Shown in pieces: positions 56,577-64,000 of a stretch of DNA of 64,000 bases. Numbering within the stretch: the stretch's first letter is position 1; each line of letters opens with the position of its first letter. Source of the stretch: Tenacibaculum skagerrakense (GTDB taxonomy: Bacteria > Bacteroidota > Bacteroidia > Flavobacteriales > Flavobacteriaceae); contig NZ_SLXM01000005.1 in the NCBI RefSeq assembly GCF_004345825.1, positions 1,290 to 65,289 of the forward strand, in the 5' to 3' direction. The notes below the pieces were generated by a model that saw nothing but the letters and a program-made list of their open reading frames with translations, was not told the DNA's origin and searched no databases. The translations under genes were made by a program, and so were the position numbers.

Positions 56577-59204
56577 TTATTTCCAAATTACATTTTTCTT
56601 TACAATAGCTTTATCTCGAATTCTAATTTTTTGTAAACGGGCTTTTAACAAATGTTTTCTGCCTTCTAGATTTCTGGTGTAAATCATCTTAACTATTCCA
56701 ACTCGGATATTCCAATGTTTAAGAAAAGCGTTGGCGTCTTTTTTATTGCCTCCAAAAAGTTCAGGAACAACAGTATACTTTTGTTTAGTAAACTTATTTG
56801 TTATCCAAGATTTTTTATTCTCTTTTAAAAGATATTTAGGATTACCAATTGGTTGTAATATTTCATTAAGAACATTTACAAAGGTTTTGCTTTCAAATCT
56901 ATTAGCGCCATAAATTGTAATTCCAACTTCTCCTTTTCCTTTTAACTTAGTTTTTAGAGTTAGTTTATTTTTTGGTGTTGTAATTATCTTTAATTCTAGT
57001 AAGGTGTCAAGAACAGCTTGTCCTATTTTATGAATTCGGGTATCGTATAAACCGTATTTTAGGTAACTACGTGTGTTTTTATGAATACTAAAAAGAGCCC
57101 AAATAAAAATGCTAGTAATTGAAAAGTAAAGAAGTTGTATAATCTTAGGATCATCAATAACAAAAAGCAAAGAGAAATAAACTATTAGCATCCCAATGAT
57201 TAATGAGATTTCACTAAAACTATAAAGTAAAGCATTTACATAATCTAATTTAGTCGATTTTGTAGCCTTTTTCTTGGGGTTTACTAAAGTAATCTCATCA
57301 TGTATTTTTTTTCCGTTAAAGATAGATGTGTGCCATTTTGAAGCGATGATTTCTCTTCTTTCAGATTCTAGAATGGTTTTTAAATTTAAACTTTCGACAT
57401 CATTAACGAAAATCTCTTCAGGAAGACTAAGTCTAGACAATCCATTTTGAATGGTATTATTGTCGTTATTTGAAACACCTAAAAATGAATTAAATCTTCG
57501 AGATAAAAGTTCAAGATCTTTTCCTCCAGTCGGATCAGTTGGATCAATACATGCTAAATGCCATATTAAGCCAACTTTATTAGGATTGTTAGCATTTATG
57601 CGTATGGCACGTCCTCTCATCTGATTTGAAGTTACAAAAGAACCTACAAAAGAAGCTAAAACTAAACTGTTTATAGACGGAGCATCCCAACCTTCTCCTA
57701 ACAACGATTTTGTACCTATTAAAACCTTAATATGTCCTAATTCAAATAACTTAGTAATTACTTCTACAGTGTTTTTTGAAGATGATGAAGTACTGCTTAC
57801 TAGCACATAATTGCTATCCGATTCTAGGTAAGAAAACTTATAATCTTCAATGCTGTCAATCTGCTCTATTTGTTCAATTAAGGATTGATGAATAATAACA
57901 ATTGAACCTGATAATACAGCTAGACCTTTAGGGTAAAAAACTTGATTTTTGAGCTGAAGAAATATTGGAATTACTCCAATTTTATCGATTGAGTTAATAT
58001 TGCTGGTTGGAATATTCAAGTATTCTTTCCTTATATAATCAGTTAGGATAACACAGCGTAACTCTTCCTGTAAATTCTTTTGTTCTTGACGAACAATATC
58101 AATAATGCTTTTTAATTTACTCGGACTATTACTTAACGATTTGAATAATTCTTCATTTCCATTTAGATAAACTTTATTCTTGCTAAAGGCTGAAAGTTTT
58201 CTCAGTTTTTTTTCGAGTGCTTCCAAGTACACTTCATGTTGTTCGAGGTTTTCTCTATCAGTAACTAATATGCCTTCTAGTAAATTTTCTATCCATTCAT
58301 AAGATACTTCAGGGAAATCAACATCTTCAGCTTCATCAAAACCTAAAAGTTGAAGTTTGTCTTGAGAAATTTCAATTTTTAATCCATTTAAGAAAATAAG
58401 CAGAGCAGAGAAAAAGTCAGGGTTTTTGTATATTTCTTCAAGATAGCTTTCCGTATACTTTATGAAGCGATGATTTTTAATTAATTCTATAAACTCGGTT
58501 TCATGAAATAAAGAATAGACAAACTCTTTAATTTTTTCTTTAAAATTTGTAATGTAAATGGACTCATCAGATTCAGGTTTTGAAAGATATATTAAATCTT
58601 GATGAGGAGCCAAATTCTTCTCTTTCACTAAATCAGGTATAACAATCTCATCATCAATTTCACCACACAGTTTAAAGTACTTTATAATTTCCGATTTATC
58701 GCTATCGTAAGGCGGAGTTGCGGTTAATGCTACTACTGTTTGTAAATGTTGTTCTTTTAAGTCGTATAAACATTTCCACCAAGCATTTTTTAAATGATGT
58801 GCTTCATCCAATAGCAAGACTTCTATTTCATGTTTCTTAAAAAAAGTATAGTAATCTTCTTCCTTTTCAAAAGTTTTATAAAAGGTGTGTAAAGCTTGAT
58901 ACGTTGAAAATGTAATATCAGATGGTTCTTTTAAATTAAAAGAAAAATTTTTAAAGTTTTGATGCTCAGTAAAAAAGGTTTGCAAACGATTTTCCCACTG
59001 ATTTCGGATTGTTAATGTAGGAGCCAAAACCAATGTTTTTTTATGTAGTCGCTTTACAATTTCAATACCTAAAATAGTTTTACCAGATCCAGGAGGAGCA
59101 ACAATATGAAAATGATTATCCTCAATATGGCTATCAAAGTTTTCAAGTACCGTGGCTTGGTAAGGTCTCCATTTTAGTTTGAAAATTAAATTTTTAAATA
59201 TCAT
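56577..59204 (-). CDS. DEAD/DEAH-box SF2 helicase with two membrane helices
   Basis: The 875-residue protein has the SF2 motifs: motif I APPGSGKTILG near residue 35, motif II LLLDEAHH near 132, TATPP near 160, the ATP-binding LGEGWDAPSINSLVLASF near 500, and motif VI QMRGRAIR near 530. Between the two RecA cores lies a large insertion (about 205-460). Unusually, residues ~655-710 form two strong hydrophobic helices (ISLIIGMLIVYFSLLFVI and LLYFSITSIFIWALFSI), followed by a soluble C-terminal domain. I prefer ATG 59204 over the GTG at 59219. The role is unknown; relatives act in DNA repair, restriction or phage defence. Confidence 0.85.
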   Translation of the reverse strand: MIFKNLIFKLKWRPYQATVLENFDSHIEDNHFHIVAPPGSGKTILGIEIVKRLHKKTLVLAPTLTIRNQWENRLQTFFTEHQNFKNFSFNLKEPSDITFSTYQALHTFYKTFEKEEDYYTFFKKHEIEVLLLDEAHHLKNAWWKCLYDLKEQHLQTVVALTATPPYDSDKSEIIKYFKLCGEIDDEIVIPDLVKEKNLAPHQDLIYLSKPESDESIYITNFKEKIKEFVYSLFHETEFIELIKNHRFIKYTESYLEEIYKNPDFFSALLIFLNGLKIEISQDKLQLLGFDEAEDVDFPEVSYEWIENLLEGILVTDRENLEQHEVYLEALEKKLRKLSAFSKNKVYLNGNEELFKSLSNSPSKLKSIIDIVRQEQKNLQEELRCVILTDYIRKEYLNIPTSNINSIDKIGVIPIFLQLKNQVFYPKGLAVLSGSIVIIHQSLIEQIEQIDSIEDYKFSYLESDSNYVLVSSTSSSSKNTVEVITKLFELGHIKVLIGTKSLLGEGWDAPSINSLVLASFVGSFVTSNQMRGRAIRINANNPNKVGLIWHLACIDPTDPTGGKDLELLSRRFNSFLGVSNNDNNTIQNGLSRLSLPEEIFVNDVESLNLKTILESERREIIASKWHTSIFNGKKIHDEITLVNPKKKATKSTKLDYVNALLYSFSEISLIIGMLIVYFSLLFVIDDPKIIQLLYFSITSIFIWALFSIHKNTRSYLKYGLYDTRIHKIGQAVLDTLLELKIITTPKNKLTLKTKLKGKGEVGITIYGANRFESKTFVNVLNEILQPIGNPKYLLKENKKSWITNKFTKQKYTVVPELFGGNKKDANAFLKHWNIRVGIVKMIYTRNLEGRKHLLKARLQKIRIRDKAIVKKNVIWK

Positions 59205-59228
59205 AGCAAATTTTGTCACAGCATTTTC

Positions 59229-59771
59229 TTAAACCTTCAGTTTGTTCTGAATAGCAGTATATATAAGTTCTATAGTTTGTTCGAGCGGGTTCTCTTCCTT
59301 GATTTCTAAAAATGGATTTTCAGGAACTTCATAAGGCGCATCAATTCCTGTCATATTTTTTATTTCTCCTTTTTTTGCTTTTTCATACAACCCTTTTACA
59401 TCTCTTTTGATACAAGTATCCAAGCTTGTATTTACAAAAATTTCAAGGTAGTTTTCTTTCCCAACTATTTCTTTAATAACATTTCTACTCTCTTTGTAGG
59501 GAGTAATAAATGCAGATAGTACTATAAAGCCTGCATCTAAAAATAAAGAGGCTATTTCAGCCATTCTTCGTAAGTTTTCTTTTCTGTCTTCAGGAGAGAA
59601 TGATAAATCCTTATTGATTCCTTTTCTTAATATATCTCCATCTAACAAATAGGAAGAAAAGCCATCAGTTTCTAATTTAGATTGTAATGCATTAGCGATG
59701 GTAGATTTTCCAGCTCCAGATAAGCCTGTAAAAAGAATTAAAAAAGGATGATATGATTTATTTTGATGCAT
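59229..59771 (-). CDS. cysC: Adenylylsulfate (APS) kinase
   Basis: CysC phosphorylates APS to PAPS, the activated sulfate donor. The 180-residue protein has the P-loop FTGLSGAGKSTIANAL near residue 14, LLDGDILRKGINKDLSFSPEDRKENLRRMAEIA near 43-75, and AFITPYKESRNVI near 90, all typical. No cysD, cysN, cysH or sulfotransferase is nearby. It has its own -7 element TATATTTG (59794-59801, minus) and lies 24 bases upstream of the helicase gene, so the two may be co-transcribed. Confidence 0.93.
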   Translation of the reverse strand: MHQNKSYHPFLILFTGLSGAGKSTIANALQSKLETDGFSSYLLDGDILRKGINKDLSFSPEDRKENLRRMAEIASLFLDAGFIVLSAFITPYKESRNVIKEIVGKENYLEIFVNTSLDTCIKRDVKGLYEKAKKGEIKNMTGIDAPYEVPENPFLEIKEENPLEQTIELIYTAIQNKLKV

Positions 59772-59793
59772 TGATTAATGTATAGTATTTGGT

Positions 59794-59801
59794 CAAATAT
59801 A
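59794..59801 (-). promoter_or_regulatory. -7 promoter element of cysC
   Basis: TATATTTG on the minus strand matches TAnnTTTG and lies 22 bases before ATG 59771. Confidence 0.5.
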
Positions 59802-59865
59802 TTAAATCAAAAAAGAAGCTAGATAAAAATACTTTACATAGTAAATTTATATGCATGCTTCTTAT

Positions 59866-59882
59866 GTTAATGCTAGGTTAAT
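59866..59882 (+). promoter_or_regulatory. Candidate response-regulator box upstream of the histidine kinase operon
   Basis: GTTAAT-GCTAG-GTTAAT is a direct repeat with an 11-bp period, the usual spacing for OmpR/PhoB-type dimers. Exactly 36 bases separate it from the -7 element at 59919. The same element and the same spacing recur at 62044, upstream of the gene following the two-component system. Confidence 0.65.
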
Positions 59883-59918
59883 GGGAAAGTTGAGTTTCGG
59901 AATGTCAAAAACTCGTTT

Positions 59919-59926
59919 TATTTTTG
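59919..59926 (+). promoter_or_regulatory. -7 promoter element of the two-component operon (leaderless arrangement)
   Basis: TATTTTTG, then AAAG and ATG. A perfect TAnnTTTG four bases before the start codon. Confidence 0.6.
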
Positions 59927-59930
59927 AAAG

Positions 59931-61319
59931 ATGTCTAGAAAAATTATTCTTCTTATTACAGCTTCTGTTTTTGGCTTAATAGCACTTTCGTTTATTCAAG
60001 CTTATTTGATAAAAAACACCTATTATTTAAGGAAGGAAGCTTTTATAGATAAAGCAAACGATCAAGTTACTAAAATAGGAAGCTATGGTACTCCTATTGA
60101 TTCTATTTTCGATGCCATATCAGATACTTTCATAAAAGATCTTGATAAATACAATGTGAAGAAAGTTTCTAAGGAAGAATTGTTAGATCGTTTGAGACAC
60201 ATATCAGATTCATTAAATCCTAGGTTTATAAAAGAATATGAGAAAGAAATTAATTTTAAAGAGATTGGTTACAATTTAAAATATCATAGACAGCTAAAAG
60301 ACCTTGTAATACTTGATAGTTTACGAACGGATACAATTTTTAATAATAATAGCGGAAAGGCATTAAAATTAGTAGGTCATAGTTTTGATAGTAATCCGGA
60401 ATTACTAATTGGAAATTCTACATGGGAAACTAGCAGAACATTTGAAGAAAGAGTTCAAGGGCGAATACAGAAGATTAAGTATCATTTGATTTTTGAAACC
60501 TCGAACTATATTAACATAGACGATTGGAAGAAAATCATTTTAAACGAAATGAGAAGTCTATTACTTTTTTCATTTTGCATCTTTATTTTCGTCATAGCAC
60601 TTTTCTATTATTCAATTAAAAATTTAATCACTCAAAAGAAAATCTCTGATATTAAAACAGATTTCATCAATAATATTACTCACGAATTAAAAACACCGTT
60701 ATCTACACTTTCATTAGCTACTAAAATCTTAAAGAAGGAAGATAATAATGCATCAGTTATTGAAAATACAATCAATACTATTGAACGACAAAACCTTCGT
60801 TTACAGAAATTAATAGATCAAGTACTAAATAACAGTTTAGGCTATCAAGATCTTGAATTACATAAGCTAACAGTAAAAAGTGTTCCTCTTATTTCGGAAA
60901 TAGTAAACGATTTTAAGATAGCGCATGAAGAAACTATTTTGTTAGACTTAGATGTTTCAGAGGAAAATAATACTCTTAATTTGGATAAATTTTACATTAC
61001 CACAGCCATTGTAAATATATTAGAGAATGCCGTAAAGTATGGAGCTACAGAAATTAAGGTTTCTAGTTTTGTGAAAAACAATTACTGGAATCTCGAAATT
61101 AATGATAATGGTATTGGGATTTCTAAAAAGAATCAAAAACTGATTTTTAATAAATTTTTTAGAGCAGAAAACAAAGATGTTCACAACGTAAAAGGATTAG
61201 GATTAGGATTGTATTATACACATCAAATTCTAAAAGCTCATAATGGTTCCATATCTGTAAATAGTGAAAAAGGTAAAGGAACAAGATTCACAATTGTATT
61301 ACCTATAAATAAGTTATAA
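59931..61319 (+). CDS. Sensor histidine kinase
   Basis: The 462-residue kinase has a transmembrane helix at residues 5-24, a ~180-residue periplasmic sensor region, a second helix near 207-228, and the HisKA site NNITHELKTPLSTL with His251. The catalytic domain has ILENAVKYG (N box), NDNGIGISKKNQKLIFNKFFRAENK (G1 and F boxes) and GLGLGLYYTHQILKAHNG (G2). The sensor region shows no named domain. The response regulator starts 2 bases after its stop. The promoter layout predicts a leaderless mRNA, and a direct-repeat box suggests autoregulation. Confidence 0.95.
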   Translation: MSRKIILLITASVFGLIALSFIQAYLIKNTYYLRKEAFIDKANDQVTKIGSYGTPIDSIFDAISDTFIKDLDKYNVKKVSKEELLDRLRHISDSLNPRFIKEYEKEINFKEIGYNLKYHRQLKDLVILDSLRTDTIFNNNSGKALKLVGHSFDSNPELLIGNSTWETSRTFEERVQGRIQKIKYHLIFETSNYINIDDWKKIILNEMRSLLLFSFCIFIFVIALFYYSIKNLITQKKISDIKTDFINNITHELKTPLSTLSLATKILKKEDNNASVIENTINTIERQNLRLQKLIDQVLNNSLGYQDLELHKLTVKSVPLISEIVNDFKIAHEETILLDLDVSEENNTLNLDKFYITTAIVNILENAVKYGATEIKVSSFVKNNYWNLEINDNGIGISKKNQKLIFNKFFRAENKDVHNVKGLGLGLYYTHQILKAHNGSISVNSEKGKGTRFTIVLPINKL

Positions 61320-61321
61320 CT

Positions 61322-62014
61322 ATGAAACAAAATCATGTTTTGTTAGCTGAAGACGATGTAGATTTTGGAAACCTACTACAACAATATTTAGAGATGTCTG
61401 GTTATAGAGTTACTTGGGTTAAAGACGGTGAAGAAGCTCTTATCGTATTTAAGCAAGCAGCCTTTGATATTTGTGTGTTGGATGTAATGATACCAAAAAA
61501 AGACGGTTTTACATTAGCAGAAGATATTATAAATGAGAATCCAGAAATTCCGTTTGTATTTCTAACGGCAAGAAAATTAAAAGAAGATAAAATTAAAGGG
61601 TTAAAACTTGGAGCAGATGATTATATCGTAAAGCCTTTTGATGCAGATGAGTTGGTTTTACGATTAAAAAATATTATTAAAAGAGCTAATAACTCTGTAA
61701 CTACAATCATCAAAGAAGAGTCAATTGAAATTGGAGCCTATACTTTTAACCAAAGACGTTTAGAGTTAATTTATCAAGATGAAATTCAACAACTAACAGA
61801 AAAAGAAGCCAATCTAATACTATTCTTATTCGAGCATAAAAATCAAATGTTGAAACGAGAAGAGATCTTAAAAGAGGTATGGAAAAATGAAGATTATTTC
61901 TCAGGAAGAAGTATGGACGTGTTTATTAGTAGACTACGTAAATATTTCAAAAAAGACACCACTATATGTATTGAAAGTTCTAGAGGTATCGGACTAGAAT
62001 TCAAAGTCTCTTGA
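61322..62014 (+). CDS. OmpR-family response regulator, RprY-like
   Basis: The 230-residue protein has a receiver domain (residues 1-120) with the acidic pocket EDD at 10-12, phosphoacceptor Asp54 in CVLDVMIPKKDGF, FLTARK near 80 and KPFDADEL near 103. A winged-helix DNA-binding domain (about 130-228) contains LTEKEANLILFLFEHKNQMLKREEIL and SMDVFISRLRKYFKKD. The sequence resembles RprY of Bacteroides. OmpR-type dimers bind direct repeats with ~11-bp period, as seen upstream of this operon and of the next gene. Confidence 0.95.
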   Translation: MKQNHVLLAEDDVDFGNLLQQYLEMSGYRVTWVKDGEEALIVFKQAAFDICVLDVMIPKKDGFTLAEDIINENPEIPFVFLTARKLKEDKIKGLKLGADDYIVKPFDADELVLRLKNIIKRANNSVTTIIKEESIEIGAYTFNQRRLELIYQDEIQQLTEKEANLILFLFEHKNQMLKREEILKEVWKNEDYFSGRSMDVFISRLRKYFKKDTTICIESSRGIGLEFKVS

Positions 62015-62043
62015 TAACTAAAGTTAATTGTATAGCATTAACG

Positions 62044-62060
62044 GTTAATCGAAAGTTAAC
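62044..62060 (+). promoter_or_regulatory. Candidate response-regulator box upstream of the 62131 gene
   Basis: GTTAAT-CGAAA-GTTAAC matches the box at 59866 in sequence, 11-bp period and the 36-base distance to the -7 element (here TAATTTTG at 62097). A further GTTAAT lies 21 bp upstream at 62023, on the same helical face. Confidence 0.65.
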
Positions 62061-62096
62061 GAATTAAGATTACTAGTTTTTAGAGTGTTGTCGAAC

Positions 62097-62104
62097 TAAT
62101 TTTG
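62097..62104 (+). promoter_or_regulatory. -7 promoter element of the 62131 gene
   Basis: TAATTTTG matches TAnnTTTG and lies 26 bases before ATG 62131. Confidence 0.55.
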
Positions 62105-62130
62105 AGGTATAAATTTTAAAACTATACAAT

Positions 62131-62706
62131 ATGAAATTAGTAAGATTAACAACAGGATTAATTTTTATTACGTTAGCGGCTTGTGCACAAACTCCAAGAG
62201 TACCAACACCACCACCAACACCAAATACACCTGGTTCTTCGCAAACAGAAGTAGTAACATCATCATCTTCAAGAGTTAACAGTTCTACTAGTGTGTCTGA
62301 TGCAAACTCTAGTTATAAGTTTCGGTCTAAATTTCATTCTTCAAAAAGAAAGGGAATAGAAGACATTTTGGTAAAAGCTTTAGATGGTATTGAAATGAAA
62401 AAGAGAAATAATCGATTAGAATGGGAAATTTTGCAAGAAGGAGAAATTTTATTTGAATGTAGTTTAACTCAGAATAGACTGTCTATTTACGTTAATAAAG
62501 AATTGTCTACAGGGAAATTTAATACGATCATCAAGCAATTAGGAGAGGATTTACAAGATTATATATCATCTTACAAATCTCGAAAATATGTAAGTAGAAG
62601 TGCTAGTCTAATCTCCAGAGCAGAAGAACGATTAGAAAGAGCAAAATTAGAAATGGAGCGATCTATTAAGAATTTAGAAGAAGTTAGAAGAGAGAATGAA
62701 CAATAA
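62131..62706 (+). CDS. Exported coiled-coil protein, likely target of the two-component system
   Basis: The 191-residue protein has a signal sequence with a possible lipobox (LAAC, Cys18), a Pro/Thr/Ser-rich tether (residues 22-55), a compact alpha-beta domain (about 65-150), and a C-terminal helix rich in Glu, Arg and Lys (RAEERLERAKLEMERSIKNLEEVRRENEQ, about 163-191) predicted to form a coiled coil. I recognise no family. It follows the response-regulator gene with its own promoter and shares a repeat box with the kinase promoter, which suggests it is a regulated envelope component. The next gene starts 3 bases later. Confidence 0.75.
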   Translation: MKLVRLTTGLIFITLAACAQTPRVPTPPPTPNTPGSSQTEVVTSSSSRVNSSTSVSDANSSYKFRSKFHSSKRKGIEDILVKALDGIEMKKRNNRLEWEILQEGEILFECSLTQNRLSIYVNKELSTGKFNTIIKQLGEDLQDYISSYKSRKYVSRSASLISRAEERLERAKLEMERSIKNLEEVRRENEQ

Positions 62707-62709
62707 GCT

Positions 62710-63696
62710 ATGAAATTTTGGTTATTTAGTTACTTGCTTGTTTTTGCTATCTCAGTAAACTCACAATGTAATCAATTTAAAATGTATGAGCATTTTAAAA
62801 TAATTGAACACAATGATACAATTAATTATCATGCATTTACTCCAGGAGGATTAATAAGCAAGCAAAATTTACTCGTATTTATTCACGGATCAGGAGCACG
62901 ACCTTTTTTTGAGTTTTTTACTGAGAAAGGAAAAAAATATAGAGGAAGTTCGATGCCATTTAAAGTAGAATCGATTCCTAATGATTATGCTTTTGTAATT
63001 ATCTCAAAAAAAGGAATTCCTTTTTGTAGTGATTCAGAAGAAGAGTTTAAAGCTTCTGATGCCTATCATGTAAATCTATCATTACAATACAGAGTATTAC
63101 AGGTAGATAAAGTTATCAATGATATTGTGAAGAATTACATTCCTAAGCCCAAGAAAATAGTTGTAATAGGTCATTCTGAAGGAAGTGATGTTGTAGCAAA
63201 ACTAGGAACATTAAACTCAAAAATTACGCATATAGGTTTTTGGTCGGGAAGTGGAAATTCTCAATTGTACGATTTTCCATTGTTTATAAGAAAAGACGTT
63301 CTTCAAGGTAAATTAACCGAAGAAGAAGGTTTAGTACAAATGGATTCATTATTTACACAATACAAGGCAATGATGAATGATAAAGATGCAGTAGATAAGA
63401 AATGGTACGGACACGCGTACAAGCGATGGGTAAATTTTTCGGAACCACCGATTAAGAATTTACTACAGATTAATATTCCGCTATATGTTGCAATGGGAGC
63501 AAAAGATACGTCTGTACCAATTGAGTCGACTTATTTGATTCCAGTTGAGTTTATTAGAAATGGTAAAGAGAACTTGACATTTAAAGTATATCCAAATTTA
63601 GATCATAGTTTTAATGAACAATTAGTGGATGGTAAAAAGAAAAGACATTGGAATAATGTTTTTGTAGAATTTATGAACTGGGTAAACAAGAATTAA
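62710..63696 (+). CDS. Secreted alpha/beta hydrolase
   Basis: The 328-residue protein has a signal peptide (residues 1-18, ending VNSQ). An alpha/beta hydrolase domain follows with oxyanion-region motif VFIHGSGARP near residue 55, the nucleophile elbow VVIGHSEGSDVVAK near 155 (Ser in GHSEG), and a late NLDHSFNEQ containing the likely catalytic His. Substrate class (ester, peptide or lipid) cannot be read. It is coupled to the preceding exported protein and probably shares its regulation. Confidence 0.85.
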   Translation: MKFWLFSYLLVFAISVNSQCNQFKMYEHFKIIEHNDTINYHAFTPGGLISKQNLLVFIHGSGARPFFEFFTEKGKKYRGSSMPFKVESIPNDYAFVIISKKGIPFCSDSEEEFKASDAYHVNLSLQYRVLQVDKVINDIVKNYIPKPKKIVVIGHSEGSDVVAKLGTLNSKITHIGFWSGSGNSQLYDFPLFIRKDVLQGKLTEEEGLVQMDSLFTQYKAMMNDKDAVDKKWYGHAYKRWVNFSEPPIKNLLQINIPLYVAMGAKDTSVPIESTYLIPVEFIRNGKENLTFKVYPNLDHSFNEQLVDGKKKRHWNNVFVEFMNWVNKN

Positions 63697-63740
63697 ACAC
63701 CTTTTTCTAATTTGTGTAATTTCTTAAAAAACAGAGATAT

Positions 63741-63774
63741 AAAAGACAGTGAGTTTCTCAATTCATTGTCTTTT
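63741..63774 (+). terminator. Hairpin after the hydrolase gene
   Basis: AAAAGACAGTGA/TCATTGTCTTTT forms a 12-bp stem with one G-T pair. The T tail is short, so termination efficiency is uncertain. Confidence 0.55.
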
Positions 63775-63809
63775 AACACATTAAAAATCAACTTTTCCTT
63801 GAATAATAC

Positions 63810-63843
63810 ATAAAAAACATGTACTCTAAACGATGTTTTTTAT
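63810..63843. terminator. Second hairpin upstream of the E2 gene
   Basis: ATAAAAAACAT/ATGTTTTTTAT forms a perfect 11-bp stem with a 12-base loop. The T run lies inside the arm, so it could end the upstream transcript. Confidence 0.5.
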
Positions 63844-63907
63844 AGTTTTCGTAAAAAAAACTAACTTTCTCAATTGATATAATAATAAATAAATCAAATT
63901 TATTTAC

Positions 63908-63915
63908 TATTTTTG
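63908..63915 (+). promoter_or_regulatory. -7 promoter element of the E2 gene
   Basis: TATTTTTG matches TAnnTTTG, 26 bases before ATG 63942. Confidence 0.6.
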
Positions 63916-63941
63916 TGAGGCAATAAAAATCAATCAATAGT

Positions 63942-64000
63942 ATGGCAAGATTTGAATTAAAGCTTCCTAAAATGGGCGAAAGCGTTGCAGAAGCAACAAT
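63942..64000 (+). CDS. 2-oxo acid dehydrogenase E2 subunit (start only)
   Basis: The first 19 codons read MARFELKLPKMGESVAEAT, which matches the beginning of the lipoyl domain of dihydrolipoyl acyltransferases (2-oxoglutarate or branched-chain 2-oxo acid dehydrogenase complexes). The rest lies beyond the window, so the exact complex cannot be told. Confidence 0.85.
   Translation, partial: MARFELKLPKMGESVAEAT

Overview
The window looks like chromosomal DNA of a marine-type member of the Flavobacteriaceae (Bacteroidota), probably close to Tenacibaculum or Polaribacter. The evidence is very AT-rich DNA, many promoters of the Bacteroidota form TAnnTTTG, few Shine-Dalgarno sites, a TonB-dependent receptor with an STN domain next to DUF4249 lipoproteins, a DUF6095 gene, and a fused hemC-hemD gene. 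No tRNA, rRNA, IS element, prophage or CRISPR array was seen. Assignment is from reading the sequence only; no database search was run.

Region by region. 1-1684 is a secreted collagen-like protein (minus strand, cut by the window edge). 1810-7617 holds an overlapping murQ/DUF6095/ATP-grasp operon, an MscS channel, monomeric isocitrate dehydrogenase and rplS with a possible autoregulatory leader. 7878-12195 holds a PAP2 phosphatase and two GT39-like glycosyltransferases lying between rplS and trmD. 12260-15515 has a small membrane protein, a secreted protein with a JAMM-like metal motif, a protein with a tandemly duplicated domain, and a second ATP-grasp enzyme. 15516-16015 has no gene but two orphan terminators, one with a plausible promoter for a ~70-nt RNA. 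16016-19889 is a tight four-gene operon (DinB, DJ-1/PfpI, GNAT, flavin-binding oxidase) divergent from a MocR regulator with a readable operator. 19858-32543 is mixed housekeeping: pseudouridine synthase, GH64-like glucanase, tricorn-like protease, VOC, TVP38, YbjQ, an ABC ATPase coupled to a small membrane protein, gamma-glutamyltransferase and an AcpH-like protein. 32585-40120 is one five-gene operon built around a TonB-dependent receptor. 40323-43428 has pepD, recR, a candidate ~185-nt non-coding RNA and a lipocalin-like lipoprotein.

43468-56570 is a heme locus. Two opposing arms, hemH-hemJ on the minus strand and hemA-hemCD-hemB-hemL-hemE-hemF on the plus strand, encode every step from glutamyl-tRNA to protoheme. 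An AraC regulator is divergent from hemA. 56577-59771 has an SF2 helicase with two predicted membrane helices and an APS kinase without other sulfate-assimilation genes. 59931-63696 is a two-component system followed by a secreted coiled-coil protein and an alpha/beta hydrolase. The window ends in the first codons of a 2-oxo acid dehydrogenase E2 gene.

Most notable signals: (i) a direct repeat GTTAAT-N5-GTTAA(T/C) exactly 36 nt upstream of the -7 box both of the two-component operon and of the next gene, a likely regulator binding site; (ii) a recurring TAnnTTT(G/A)-N4/5-ATG arrangement at five genes that predicts leaderless mRNAs; (iii) a candidate ncRNA at 42615-42800; (iv) the complete heme locus; (v) the membrane-spanning helicase.
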